Origin: Pseudeuparius sepicola
Lineage: Eukaryota; Arthropoda; Insecta; Coleoptera; Anthribidae
Direction of reading: 5' to 3'
Assembly (NCBI GenBank): GCA_963920635.1
Contig: OY987306.1
Span: 12,976,001 to 13,040,000 of the forward strand
DNA: 64,000 nt
In this document: positions 53,565-64,000 of the stretch, piece by piece
Layout of the letters: each line of letters opens with the position of its first letter
Position numbering within the stretch: position 1 is the first letter of the stretch
Position numbers and translations under genes: made by a program
Notes under the pieces: model-generated
Databases searched by the model: none
The model's input: only the letters and a program-made list of their open reading frames with translations
What the model was told of the DNA's origin: nothing

Positions 53565-55018
53565 CTTGGGGATATACTTATATGAGGTTATGTTGTGACA
53601 AAAAATAACAATCTATGGATGTAATATGTATCTATATATGCAAAGATATATCTATATATATTCTACATACATTATTCAGACTATAATTTAGACTATAATC
53701 ATTTTAAGTTTTTTCAACGAAAACTACATGAGTTAAAAACAAAGAAATCTTTACCCCTCCATATCATGGAAACCGTTCACTTTACCATAATTCTGTATAT
53801 AACAATTATTCTTGTTGTAATGTATATTATTTGCGTATAGGATGACGTTTGCGCTAAACCTCATAGTTTACTAGATATTCACGCAAAACTGTGAAAAATA
53901 AGAATTTCCTGCCCTTTTCACCCCCTCCCCCCGAAACCCGACGCTGGTGGTGGTGTAACTTTTTAGTACTAACTTTTAGGAGGGTATGGAATTATTTCGC
54001 GCTAGAAAGAACTTTTTTTTTTATGTTTGGGTTTTGGCCCAATTTTACTGTACTAATGGATAGGGATATTTTTTGTTAAAATTTTGTATATGGGGGTTTT
54101 GGCATGTCCTGATTAACGTTATGGAGTCAGATTTTAAATAAAAAATCACTAAGTAAATGGTTTTCGTAAAAATCGGGGCTATAAAAAAATCATAGCCTTC
54201 CCTGGAGTTGCATTGTGACAAAAGTAATAACGTGAAAAGAAGCATTTTTTGAAGACCTTTCAAACAAAAAAATGTTTCTGAAAAGATCTCACAAAATAAT
54301 TTTTTATTGATTTTTATACACTTAAAAGTAGACACGTTGTTTGCAAAAAATTACTGCCAACCAAATAGGTAAGTATCTATGCACTTTATATAAAAAAGAA
54401 CCTTTAAGTAGACATTGAGGTGAACATACAACACACCAAATTCGGTATAAATATTATTTTTTATTTTGTTGACAAATCCAGGTTAAATAAGAACCTTATC
54501 TCACTCACCAGTATGTAATTCATTTAGAAAATACAAGATAAGGCAAGGTTAGTTTATAGGAAGGTTAGGACACCACCAACAGCAATGTCGTACAATGGTG
54601 CTTCCTCCCCCAACTCATCTTCTTCTCACAGCTTGATGCCAGTGGCGTATCAGAAGGGGTAAAGCAGTTACCGAAAGTCGAAAACAAAAAAATATCAAGA
54701 CATTTCAAGAGGGAAAATAGCTGATACAATAGAGGAAATTTTTTACACATAAACTAAATAAACATTCCTTTGACTGCAAGTGTCAAATTAATATGCCAAA
54801 AACGTCTGTGTGTGCCTATGGCTTGAATCGTTAAATGTTTAAGGAGTTACTAAATCATCAATTCACAACTTAAATTCACTTTTTCAACCCCTTGTCCCTC
54901 CAACCCCCCTCCCCTTCCCTTCCAAGTCCTCGAATATCCTAACCTTCCTCAACAGAATATGGAGAACTTTTTAATTTAAGTGATTTCTGAGTATATTTCA
55001 ACAATCAAAGGTGATATT

Positions 55019-56999
55019 AAAAATATACCTATATGAAAGTGCTAAAAATGGGGCATTTTCAGACATGTTGATATGAAATATTTTAGACTATTTAGCCTGT
55101 AGAATTCGCCGTTATGGTTATAGCATGTATTTTATTAAAATATCCACATATTTACTTATAAACATACCTATACCGCTGATGACCCCATCGCCCACGATTC
55201 TTCCCTTTGGACTTGTGAAGAATTTTCCGAGGAATTTGAATATGTCAAACTTAATATACAAAGTGTTTTTAAAAAGTTATTTAAGAAAATACCCCTTTCC
55301 AGAAAATTGGAAAGTGAGCATCACTCGGTTATGTTTTTGAGATGCTCTGTATATTTTGGGTTTTAGGTTTCTTTTCTTTTCCCAATTCCAACAACGTAGG
55401 TATAGTTTCATATTATAGTTATCTCTAACTAGTAGGTATATTGTGCAACAAGTTAAGCAATGAGACATATTGTATATGAGTGCACAAGTTGTGGGCAGTA
55501 TAAGTATGTCTTTAAGTACTTGAGCATGCAATATCCACCGCTTAACGAGTTGTACATTATACTTTGTGCACGACCTGCAATTTAAGTTTCAGTTAGATAT
55601 TAGTAAGTTATTTTATTGACATTCGTCAGGTTCGTATAGAGATGGTGTAGAAGCAAAGTATCAACAATATTATATTCGATATCGAATTTATTAAACTGAG
55701 GTTAAATACACTCTAATTATTATAATTCATATACTCAACATCATTTGGACTAATACGGAATATTAGTAATGAGTAATTTTATTGTCAATACATATACAAA
55801 CCCGACGTCATAAATGAAAACCGGCAACTTTTTGTTACTTCCTGTATACTCATTACTAATACTTATTCCGTGTTAAAATCTAACTTTTTGGACATATTCA
55901 AATATTCAAACATATTCAACAATTCATCAAAATATCTATTTAATATTCCGTGGTTGTAATGACTTTTGTATATACTGTCAAATTTTGTCAAACCAAGTCT
56001 TTATCAAGACGGCTATGTGCACATTCCATACAAATGGTGGTTTTAGTAGTTGCTTGGGTTGGCAGTCTCTTCAACGGCATATATGTATATGTATGTGATA
56101 ATATCTCACCAACTAATACAGTTTCTTGTTTTCAGATATTTCAAGTAAAAATTGCCTTCAAGCTAAAATTAACTGTGATAGATAATCATTATTTTTTTAA
56201 ATATTGTTTGGTTTAACACCATAATGGGTACCTATTTATATAATAGAACACATAATAAAATATTAACTCATAACACATGGGAGTTTAATTTTTTTGCTTC
56301 CCTAGTTTATGCATTATATTTTCAAAATGGATTTTTAAAAATATTTTGTTGGACTTCTCTGTTGCGGCAGCCCCCCTTACAACCAAGAAACTTATCCCCC
56401 TTTTCCCAGTCATCCTCTGTGTTCAAGGAATAAGTTTTTAGGAAAAACGCATTCTTCCTTACTTGAAGGATCTCTCGAGGATGCAGATACAACAAATCGT
56501 TGTAGTGCCCACCCTCGTTGATGGTAAGTTGGCGAGTGGTATATATGAGTGCTCCACAAGTTACTTACTTTTTGGTGTGGGTTTAGGTATTAATGGGAAA
56601 ACACAGTTGGTGGTTTTAACAAGTCTATTAAAAATATGAATATGAAATATAATACAGAACAGTACAGTACAATTAGGACAATTAAATTTGGCAATATAAA
56701 AATGTGAAATTTGTAAATATAATGAATATTAAATTATAACACCAAACAGGCTAACTAAGACAGTTAAACATTTCATGAAATAAGTTCTTCTCTGGCTATC
56801 CGTCCTAAGTAACCTTGTGAATCTTTTAAAAGTATTGCTGCTGCATTGTATGTAACTGTGGCTAATAAAAGTAGATTTTCAAAATTCTCTGTAATGCACG
56901 GTTTACATATAAATTTCCCCGATAGCTCTTTTAAAAGCTTCTACATATAACAATGGGTAGTTACAGATATGTTCCTAATAATGTCTACATTTCGAACAC
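55019..56999. other. No gene recognised; short hairpin at about 55751-55879
   Basis: Mostly single-copy-looking AT-rich sequence. One short inverted pair, 'ggaatattagtaatgagta' near 55758 and 'actcattactaatacttatt' near 55848, flanks a 70-base loop. Frames of 70-90 residues near 55950-56430 have no recognisable domain or splice partners. Confidence 0.4.
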
Positions 57000-57168
57000 A
57001 ACCTCATTTGCATGTGGGTGCATGCAAAAAATGACTTATATTGTGAAAATATCTGTTGTTATGTAATGACTGTTCTGCAATTAAGGACTGGAACCGTACA
57101 TACACGCATGCACTTCCTGCTGTGGTCCACTGGGCACAGATCCTCAGGCGGTCACAGTCCCGAAAGGG
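57000..57168. mobile_element. Half copy of the CCCTTTCGGGAC piggyBac-type MITE
   Basis: Matches the left part of 20252-20681 in reverse orientation ('cacagatcctcaggcgg', 'tgcatgtgggtgcatgcaaa') and ends CAGTCCCGAAAGGG followed by TTAA at 57169-57172. The other end is missing. Confidence 0.8.
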
Positions 57169-57410
57169 TTAATGAGAAAAATGTCCGAAAAATGGGCTTA
57201 TTTAACCGAATTTCGAAAAAAGTCATAAGAAAAATATGTTTCTTTCGCAATTTTATACCCCTGTGCAAAATTTCAAGAGCCTACTACGATTTTCATATTT
57301 TGCCCTTTGTTGCCCTTTTCCGTACTTGTTAATCCATAAAAGTCGATCCTATGTAATTTAAAACACTCATTGACTGAATACATACTGCACAAAACAAAAC
57401 TTAACTTCAA

Positions 57411-57700
57411 GATGGCCGACAATGAAGTGGTCTCTAAACAGCCAGCATGCAAAACTTGCAAATATTGTAAGAAAAGTGTTCTAAAAAACTGTCAAAGTTG
57501 TACCAAGTGTAGTGCTGTCTATCACTCGAGTTGTAGTGCAAGGGTGAAATCCTGTTGTAGCGAAGACAACCCTAAGATGCTAGGAATCACAAGAAAGCTC
57601 AGAAAAATAAAAAACATAGAACTGGCTTTGTATTGGCAAGTTTGTTCCCATAATAAAAAAAATAATGTTTACAGTTCGGGTGACAAATCTGGTGCTAACG
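57411..57700 (+). pseudogene. Third LINE: 5' part of ORF1 (PHD-type finger)
   Basis: Starts MADNEVVSKQPACKTCKYCK and continues CQSCTKCSAVYHSSCSARVK, parallel to the ORF1 start at 53564 (MADRD..., CKYCAKSV...YHTSC). The similarity fades after about NIELALYW. The rest of ORF1 resumes only near 61900, so a block of about 4 kb separates the two parts. Confidence 0.75.
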
Positions 57701-57904
57701 ATTACAAGGCAGTGGCGTACCTCTTATTTTTTAAAAATAGTTATAAAAATAGGAAAAAATATATTTGCCTTTATACCTATCTCAATTTTTTTTTATAAAA
57801 ATTGAAGTATAACCTCAGGTACAACTAGTACGCGTCAATTCTAAAATTGAAACTTATCAATGTTATTGACAGTTACTACTTGGGGATTGTTCGGCGAACA
57901 CAAT

Positions 57905-58308
57905 ATAAAAAAAAAAACTTTTAAAAAACAAGCTTTTATTTAAGCCTTGAACTAAAACGGATAAAATAAGTTTAGCGTTGGGTGAAGATTTAAACCTTCA
58001 GTCAATGAGTTTAGGTTTTCATTAAGATAATTCAATGCCACACTGCGGCAAGCTTTTTTAAATCAAAAAGCTCGTCGCGCGAAATGTTCATAGAAGTAGG
58101 TACCAATTAATTTTATCGGACTGTGATTGGTTGATAAGCAAGTACATGCCAAAGAATATATATTTTCTGTACAGTTTGCGCGACAAGCTTTTTGATTTAT
58201 AAAAGCTTGTCGCAGTTTGGCATTGAATTATCTTAACGAAAACTTAAACTTATTTTATCCGTTTTAGTAAATGGCTTACTTAAATAAAAGCTTGTTTTTA
58301 AAAAGGTT
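57905..58308. mobile_element. 400 bp hairpin MITE
   Basis: 'aaaacaagcttttatttaag' near 57927 is mirrored by 'cttaaataaaagcttgtttt' near 58278, and 'aattcaatgccacactgcg' by its complement near 58215. The arms are about 180 bases. Non-coding. Confidence 0.85.
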
Positions 58309-59064
58309 TTTTTATTATTTATTTTATTTTGTGCACCTTATCGTCTTCTACTTTTCAAATCCTTTCATTTGATACCCCCATGTCGAGGATGTTGTAAAGA
58401 ATTAGGCAATCCGCCGTTTTGGGGAGGCTGCCATATTAGATTTATTATGACGTCATTCACCTTATTGTTTTCTACCCGTCGAGCCCTTTCGTTTTATACC
58501 CATGTTGAGAATTATTATCCCTCTGGTGGTAAAGATATCTTTTACCGTGCCCCGAACTAGGTACGCCTATGTACTTACGCATGGTATGTAACCTCCTTTG
58601 GCGAGTTGCTTGATTTGCAAACAATACACTTTTTTTGCCCATAACGTATAACTTAATTGTCTATATAAGCATTTTAAACCAACGAATACTTAAGAAACAC
58701 TTAAAAACAGCGAAAAATCGCTTCTAAAAGACACAGCACCAGTTATATCAAACACAAGGTGAGGCAGACGCTTGACCGATTTGCGCGTTTGTCAGATTGT
58801 GCGATTGGTATTGGTAATTGTAGGTATATTATTGTTTCCTTAGTTGTATCACACATTAAAGTACTACACGTAGTATAGAAATACTGCCTAATAAGTGTCT
58901 AGATAATTATAAATACTACCTATTAGTCAGGCAGACACCTATTAGTCAGGCAGACCTTATATCATCAATACATAAATATCATATAGGTATTATCTACCAT
59001 TATTTACTTCAAAGCAAACGTATTTGCAACTGATTGGGTATGTCCCTAGTCCCTACATACAACG

Positions 59065-61440
59065 GAATTTTAGAATATAGTACGCCCCTGATTTTTTTCA
59101 AATCTGCTATGACAGGTTGTTTCTCTCGCTACAAAAGACTTTTGGTAAAAATCTGGTGGTGTAACAAAATCGTCTTCCACCAAGAATAAATTCGAAAATT
59201 ATTTAACGAATTTTAGAATATAGTACGCCCCTGATTTTTTTCAAATCTGCTATGATAAGTGGTTTCTCTCGCTGCAAGTGACTTTTGGTAAAAATCTGGT
59301 GGTGTAACAAAATCGCTTTCAACCCAAAATAAATTCGAAAATTATTTAACGAATTTTAGATTATAGTACGCCCCTGATTTTTTTCAAATCTGCTATGATA
59401 GGTGGTTTCTCTCGCTGCAAGTGACTTTTGGTAAAAATCTGGTGGTGTAACAAAATCGCTTTCAACCCAAAATAAATTCGAAAATTATTTAACGAATTTT
59501 AGATTATAGTACGCCCCTGATTTTTTTCAAATCTGCTATGATAGGTGGTTTCTCTCGCTGCAAGTGACTTTTGGTAAAAATCTGGTGGTGTAACAAAATC
59601 GCTTTCAACCCAAAATAAATTCGAAAATTATTTAACAAATTTTAGATTATAGTACGCCCCTGATTTTTTTTCAAATCTGCTATGATAGGTGGTTTCTCTC
59701 GCTGCAAGTGACTTTTGGTAAAAATCTGGTGGTGTAACAAAATCGTCTTCCACCAAAAAAAAAATTCGAAATTATTTAACGAATTTTATAATATAGTACG
59801 CCCCTGATTTTTTTCAAATCTGCTATGACTGGTTGTTTCTCTCGCTACAAAAGACTTTTGGTAAAAATCTGGTGGTGTAACAAAATCGTCTTCCACCAAA
59901 AATAAATTCGAAAATTATTTAACGAATTTTAGAATATAGTACGCCCCTGATTTTTTTCAAATCTGCTATGACCGATTGTTTCTCTCGCTACAAAAGACTT
60001 TTGGTAAAAATCTGGTGGTGTAACAAAATCGTCTTCCACCAAGAATAAATTCGAAAATTATTTAACGAATTTTAGAATATAGTACGCCCCTGATTTTTTT
60101 CAAATCTGCTATGATGGGTGGTTTCTCTCGCTGCAAGTGACTTTTGGTAAAAATCTGGTGGTGTAACAAAATCGTCTTCCACCAAGAATAAATTCGAAAA
60201 TTATTTAACGAATTTTAGAATATAGTACGCCCCTGATTTTTTTCAAATCTGCTATGATAGGTGGTTTCTCTCGCTGCAAGTGACTTTTGGTAAAAATCTG
60301 GTGGGGTAACAAAATCGCTTTCAACCCAAAATAAATTCGAAAATCATTTAACGAATTTTAGAATCTAGTACGCCCCTGATTTTTTTCAAATCTGCTATGA
60401 CAGGTCGTTTCTCTGGCTGCAAATCACTTTTGGTAAAAATCTGATGGTGTAACAAAATCGCCTTCCACCAAAAATAAATTCGAAAATCATTTAACGAATT
60501 TTAGAATATAGTACGCCCCTGATTTTTTTCAAATCTGCTATGACAGGTCGTTCCTCTGGCTGCAAGTGACTTTTGTTAAAAATCTGGTGGTGTAACAAAA
60601 TCGCCTTCCACCAAAAATAAATTCGAAAATCATTTAACGAATTTTAGAATATAGTACGCCCCTGATTTATTTCAAATCTGCTATGACAGGTTGTTTATCT
60701 CGCTACAAAAGACTTTTGGTAAAAATCTGGTGGTGTAACAACAACAAAAATAAATTCGAAAATCATTTAACGAATTTTAGAATATAGTACGCCCCTGATT
60801 TTTTTCAAATCTGCTATGACAGGTCGTTCCTCTGGCTGCAAGTGACTTTTGTTAAAAATCTGGTGGTGTAACAAAATCGCCTTCCACCAAAAATAAATTC
60901 GAAAATCATTTAACGAATTTTAGAATATAGTACGCCCCTGATTTATTTCAAATCTGCTATGACAGGTTGTTTATCTCGCTACAAAAGACTTTTGGTAAAA
61001 ATCTGGTGGTGTAACAACAACAAAAATAAATTCGAAAATCATTTAACGAATTTTAGAATATAGTACGCCCCTGATTTTTTTCAAATCTGCTATGTCAGGT
61101 CGTTCCTCTGACTGCAAGTGACTTTTGGTAAAAATCTGGTTGTGTAACAAAATCGCCTTCGAACATAGGAAATTCGAGAAAATTTTAGCAAATAGTAGTA
61201 GTACGCCCCTGATTTTTTCAAATCTGCTATGACAGGTTGTTTCTCTCGGTACAAAAGACTTTTGGTAAAAATCTGGTGGTGTAACAAAATCGTCTTCCAC
61301 CAAAAATAAATTCGAAAATCATTTAACGAATTTTATAATATAGTACGCCCCCGATTTTTTTCAAATCCCCTGTGACAGGTTGTTTCTCTTGCTGCAAGTG
61401 ATTTTTGGTAAAAAACTGGCGATGTAACAAAATTGAGCGT
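59065..61440. repeat. Tandem satellite, about 143-base monomer, about 16-17 copies
   Basis: Each monomer begins GAATTTTAGAATATAGTACG and contains 'aaatctggtggtgtaacaaa'. Monomer starts fall at 59065, 59208, 59351 and 59494, giving a period of 143. Variants differ in the middle (ggttgtttctctcgctacaa versus ggtggtttctctcgctgcaa versus ggtcgttcctctggctgcaa). Two monomers lack 10 bases. At 60496-61047 a 276-base dimer (143+133) is repeated twice. The last monomers (after about 61150) are diverged. Frames within it are repeats and not genes. Confidence 0.95.
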
Positions 61441-61884
61441 AGTCTCTAAAACATGTCAAACAATTATTTAAAGAATTTGAATTTTTTTCTTGTGACTTGT
61501 TCGCTATTACGGTCCTGATTTTTTGCATTACCTTCTTTCCTTGATCAGAAATGTCCCTACAGTTATTTTTGAAGAAAACCTTATCTTAATTATTTGTTAA
61601 TCAAATGTATATCGAGGACTACTTAATACTTGACTGGTCCACTGTAAAAACGTGATTTTCATTTCTGAATCTGTGTCTGTCTTCAGGGACGTAACGGAAA
61701 CCACTGTTGAAAAACTATTATTTGCAATTTGATCTTGAAGATTATTTTAATTTACCAGAGAAATAAGTTTTTCATTATGAATTATTGGCAACGCTGTTAA
61801 ACTTTAAGTAGTAAATAAATAATAGAGTATAAAAAGTGCTACCCCTTACAAACATTTCACTCTACAGATGCCATTTCTATGTTT

Positions 61885-62780
61885 TTTATTTTTCTGAGCA
61901 GGAAAGGAAGCAACACGCGGCCCCTGGTGGGGAAGATATTACATACCTGAAGCAAGAAAATACCCTACTGAAAGGCATAATAGAAGATAAAAATACAATA
62001 ATAGGTGATAAAGAATATGTTATCTCTCTGCTAGAAGCCAAAATATCGCAACTCGAAGATAAAATTAAAATGCTCCACAATAAGCCACAAAAAATATCAA
62101 CAAAAAATGTAAATAAAAATGAACTGTTTTTTATACCGGAATCAAACTTGAAACAAGTAAACAAGGTACACAGTGGCCCAGTCTCAAACCAGGGGCAGCA
62201 AGATACATCAAAATCTAAATCTGTATTGGAAATGCAAGAGAAAACAAAGGAAAATGATGAATGGCATAATACACATGGACTCTACCCATACTACTTCCAT
62301 TTCCTCAAGGGTGGATCCGGCCACGGTACCCAGGATGAGAGAAGATGCTGATAGCGACCGCCAGAGTGAAGAAGAATACACTCAGGTTAAACGTAGAAGA
62401 AAGCGCCACTATGGAACAGTTATCACGGCTGCCAACACTACAAGTGATGCTCTTGGTTTTGAGGGTAGTGCTGCCTTGAAACAGAAGAAAATCTGGATCT
62501 TCTTAAGAAAAGTCAAAGACAATGTTATGGAGGAAACTGTACAGAAATATATTACGAAAAAATTAGCTAGTGATTCTGAAAGTGATATATCGGAAGAAAG
62601 TGCAAACGCATTATCAAGATAGGGACAACAGCTGTTTCCTGGTCGGGATTGAGCCCAAGCACCGAGATAAAGTGTATGATTCCTCTTTCTGGCCACCGAC
62701 AGTTATATATGATCGTTTTAATTTCCAAAGAGGTCAAAAATTCTTAGAAAACTCAAGAACAGGGAGATATAAGGCAACTT
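61885..62780 (+). pseudogene. Third LINE: rest of ORF1
   Basis: Reads ITYLKQENTLLKGIIEDKNT and VISLLEAKISQLEDKIKMLH (coiled coil), a Lys/Ser-rich linker, then in other frames TVITAANTTSDALGFEGSAA, KIWIFLRKVKDNVMEETVQK, and after a break SSFWPPTVIYDRFNFQRGQK. The order matches the intact ORF1 at 52548-53564 (coiled coil, then W.YIFRVK, then FWP.GV...F.F.R). At least three frame changes make it non-functional. Confidence 0.78.
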
Positions 62781-62839
62781 AACGTTTTTTTAGAAGTAAA
62801 CAAGTCCTAAGTTCATCAGAAACAAGTACTGCGCAAAAG

Positions 62840-63957
62840 TATAAAATATCGTACTTGCACACTGCCAATGGTATCAGCTTAACACTCCTCCACCACAACC
62901 TGCGATCAATAAGAAATAAAAGTGATGAACTAAATGCAATGCTAGTGGGCAGAGATATCCAAGTCATCTGCTTGACAGAACACTGGTTAAGGGAAGGCGC
63001 TTGTGCTGGATGGATACTCAGTGGTAGCCTCATCTTGCAGAAGAGAACATAGGGGTGGCGGTACAGCCATCATGGTAAAACCCAGCATGGAATATGAGCT
63101 AATAGAAAGCATCGCCAAGTTAAATGTAGAAGGATCCTTTGAGATATGTGCTGTTTACTTGTTAAAATATAAAACTTATGTAATTAGTGTATACAGGGCT
63201 CCATCGGGGGGTTTCGACGCCTTTCTAGACAATCTTGAGAGAGCTATCGCTATGGTTTTTAACAATAGGGTATTACTAGCAGGGGATTTTAATATAAGAT
63301 TTGGAACTGACAATGCCAATTGCCAAAGAACCTCTAACATGCTTAAGTCATATGGTTTTACTCAAACAATATGGGAACCGACACGTATAAAAAATTGTCT
63401 CAACAATATATTCCTCAACTTTGACGAGGGCAACTATACTGCATCTACTGTTAGGTCGGGGATGTCGGATCACGATGGTCAAATGCTTAAGGTCTATTTA
63501 TCTGAAAATGACACTGATATAAAAGTAAAGAGAACGTGCCGACCTATAACAGAAATGGGTAAATTTTTTTTTTACAATAGCGTATCACAAATAAACATTG
63601 GCTTTATCGACCAGAATGAAATAGATGTATCAAAAAAGTTTGAAATTTTTATGCACCTGATTGAAGATGCACTCAATCAAGCTTTTCCTCTCAAAACATA
63701 TAAAGTCAAACAACACTCAAATAATAACCACAGTTGGTTCAACACCAATTTAAAAAACATGAGAGACCATTTATATTGGTTAAATGATCTATATAAACTG
63801 TGTCCTACAGAAAATTTACTAAAAATTAAAAATTCTTATAGAATAGAATACAAGAATGCTATTAATAAGGCAAGAATTGACTCTAATGGTAGCCGAATAA
63901 AAAAATTCCACAAACCCCATTGGGTGCATGTGGGATATCATAAATCAAAACTGCGGT
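62840..63957 (+). pseudogene. Third LINE: endonuclease part of ORF2, running to the window edge
   Basis: Starts LTLLHHNLRSIRNKSDELNA and VICLTEHW, shifts frame near 63000-63030, then reads HRGGGTAIMVK, VISVYRAPSGG, LLAGDFNIRFGTDNA and RSGMSDHDGQM, i.e. the endonuclease motif order. The linker before the reverse transcriptase follows (FPLKTYKVK, HSWFNTNLKNM) up to a stop at about 63957. The reverse transcriptase would lie beyond the right edge. Confidence 0.8.
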
Positions 63958-64000
63958 AAAAAGACTCGTCGTGAGGCGCAATCCCCTGAAATATCAGCCG

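Larger units (their letters stand above)
49484..53573 (-). mobile_element. CR1-type LINE, nearly full length
   Basis: Minus strand element of about 4.1 kb: ORF1 (PHD-like), ORF2 (endonuclease, reverse transcriptase), a short 3' UTR, and a tail of three TAACAATA 8-base repeats. Short tandem 8-mers at the 3' end are a CR1 trait. Flanks carry ATAT on both sides (a likely 4-base duplication within CAGTCATATACTT). The 5' end lies only about ten bases before the ORF1 start, so slight 5' truncation is possible. It sits in one arm of the palindrome in tandem copy 2. Confidence 0.9.
47609..55018. repeat. Tandem duplication, copy 2, expanded by a LINE insertion
   Basis: Matches 44715-47608 from end to end but contains two extra blocks: the palindrome loop (about 48910-49310) and a LINE (49484-53573). 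The flanks of the LINE line up with uninterrupted text at 46152 ('cagtcatatacttatatgag') in copy 1, so the LINE arrived after the duplication, or was not copied. Confidence 0.9.
57701..61880. other. Insertion block splitting the third LINE
   Basis: Between the two ORF1 parts lie a hairpin (57905-58308), about 700 bases without recognised features, the 143-base satellite (59065-61440), and about 440 bases of unassigned sequence. Exact insertion edges and a target duplication could not be fixed by eye. Confidence 0.5.

Noticed and set aside
45369..54079. Repeated frame starting MKNKNFLPFSPPPPETRRWW at 45572 (minus) and 53891 (plus)
   Set aside because: The copies lie in arms of the duplicated palindrome; it is repeated DNA with no sign of a gene.
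47157..54750. Identical 61-residue frames at 47157-47342 and 54565-54750
   Set aside because: They are identical because they lie in the two copies of the tandem duplication. No start context, motif or homology was recognised.
57370..57798. Host PHD-finger gene
   Set aside because: The finger and following residues match the LINE ORF1 start at 53564, and the rest of that ORF1 follows at 61900, so it is a LINE fragment.
59065..61440. CRISPR-like array or tandem protein repeats
   Set aside because: The units are contiguous 143-base monomers without unique spacers and with stops in all frames; this is an ordinary satellite in a eukaryotic genome.

Overview
This window looks like a piece of an insect (at least arthropod) nuclear genome. 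It is AT-rich. It carries one intron-rich host gene with GT-AG introns and many arthropod-type mobile elements: CR1/Jockey-type LINEs, a Ty3/gypsy element, piggyBac relatives and very many palindromic elements with ends like TACAGGGTG. Short TAGGTACCTA-type strings recur. The insect order cannot be fixed from the sequence alone.

Host gene. A MAK/ICK (CILK1, C. elegans DYF-5) type ciliary Ser/Thr kinase is encoded on the + strand in nine exons from 4012 to 41378. Exon phases are consistent throughout and give a 557-residue protein with a complete kinase domain, a TDY activation motif and a low-complexity tail. At the left edge, a possible first coding exon of a secreted protein runs off the window on the - strand (124-220).

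Introns 1-4 (4168-31411). Intron 1 holds one block of palindromes enclosed in an older palindrome (4874-10528) and a hairpin whose loop keeps a transposase-like helix-turn-helix (11022-11837). Introns 2 and 3 hold further hairpins. Intron 4 holds a two-level hairpin abutting a duplicated half of exon 4, a TTAA-flanked MITE, a piggyBac-type transposase relic split by a recent Ty3/gypsy element (21607-27145), and a long inverted repeat whose arms each carry the same first-exon-like sequence (27740-31060).

Intron 6 (32117-39415). A LINE relic fills this intron. It was hit by a TTAA MITE and by a TA-flanked hairpin, and the hairpin in turn was hit by a piggyBac-like element. Each insertion can be removed cleanly by eye.

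Right third (41379-64000). No host gene was recognised. It contains inverted-repeat elements, a 2.9 kb tandem duplication in which only the second copy received a nearly full-length LINE (49484-53573), a 143 bp satellite (59065-61440) lying within the gap that splits a third LINE, and that LINE running off the right edge.

The main structural signal is a set of palindromes in which terminal motifs recur as concentric pairs (best at 1080-3364). The innermost levels also occur alone elsewhere in the window (19043-19561). All exon, domain and repeat calls were made by reading the sequence; no database or alignment program was used.
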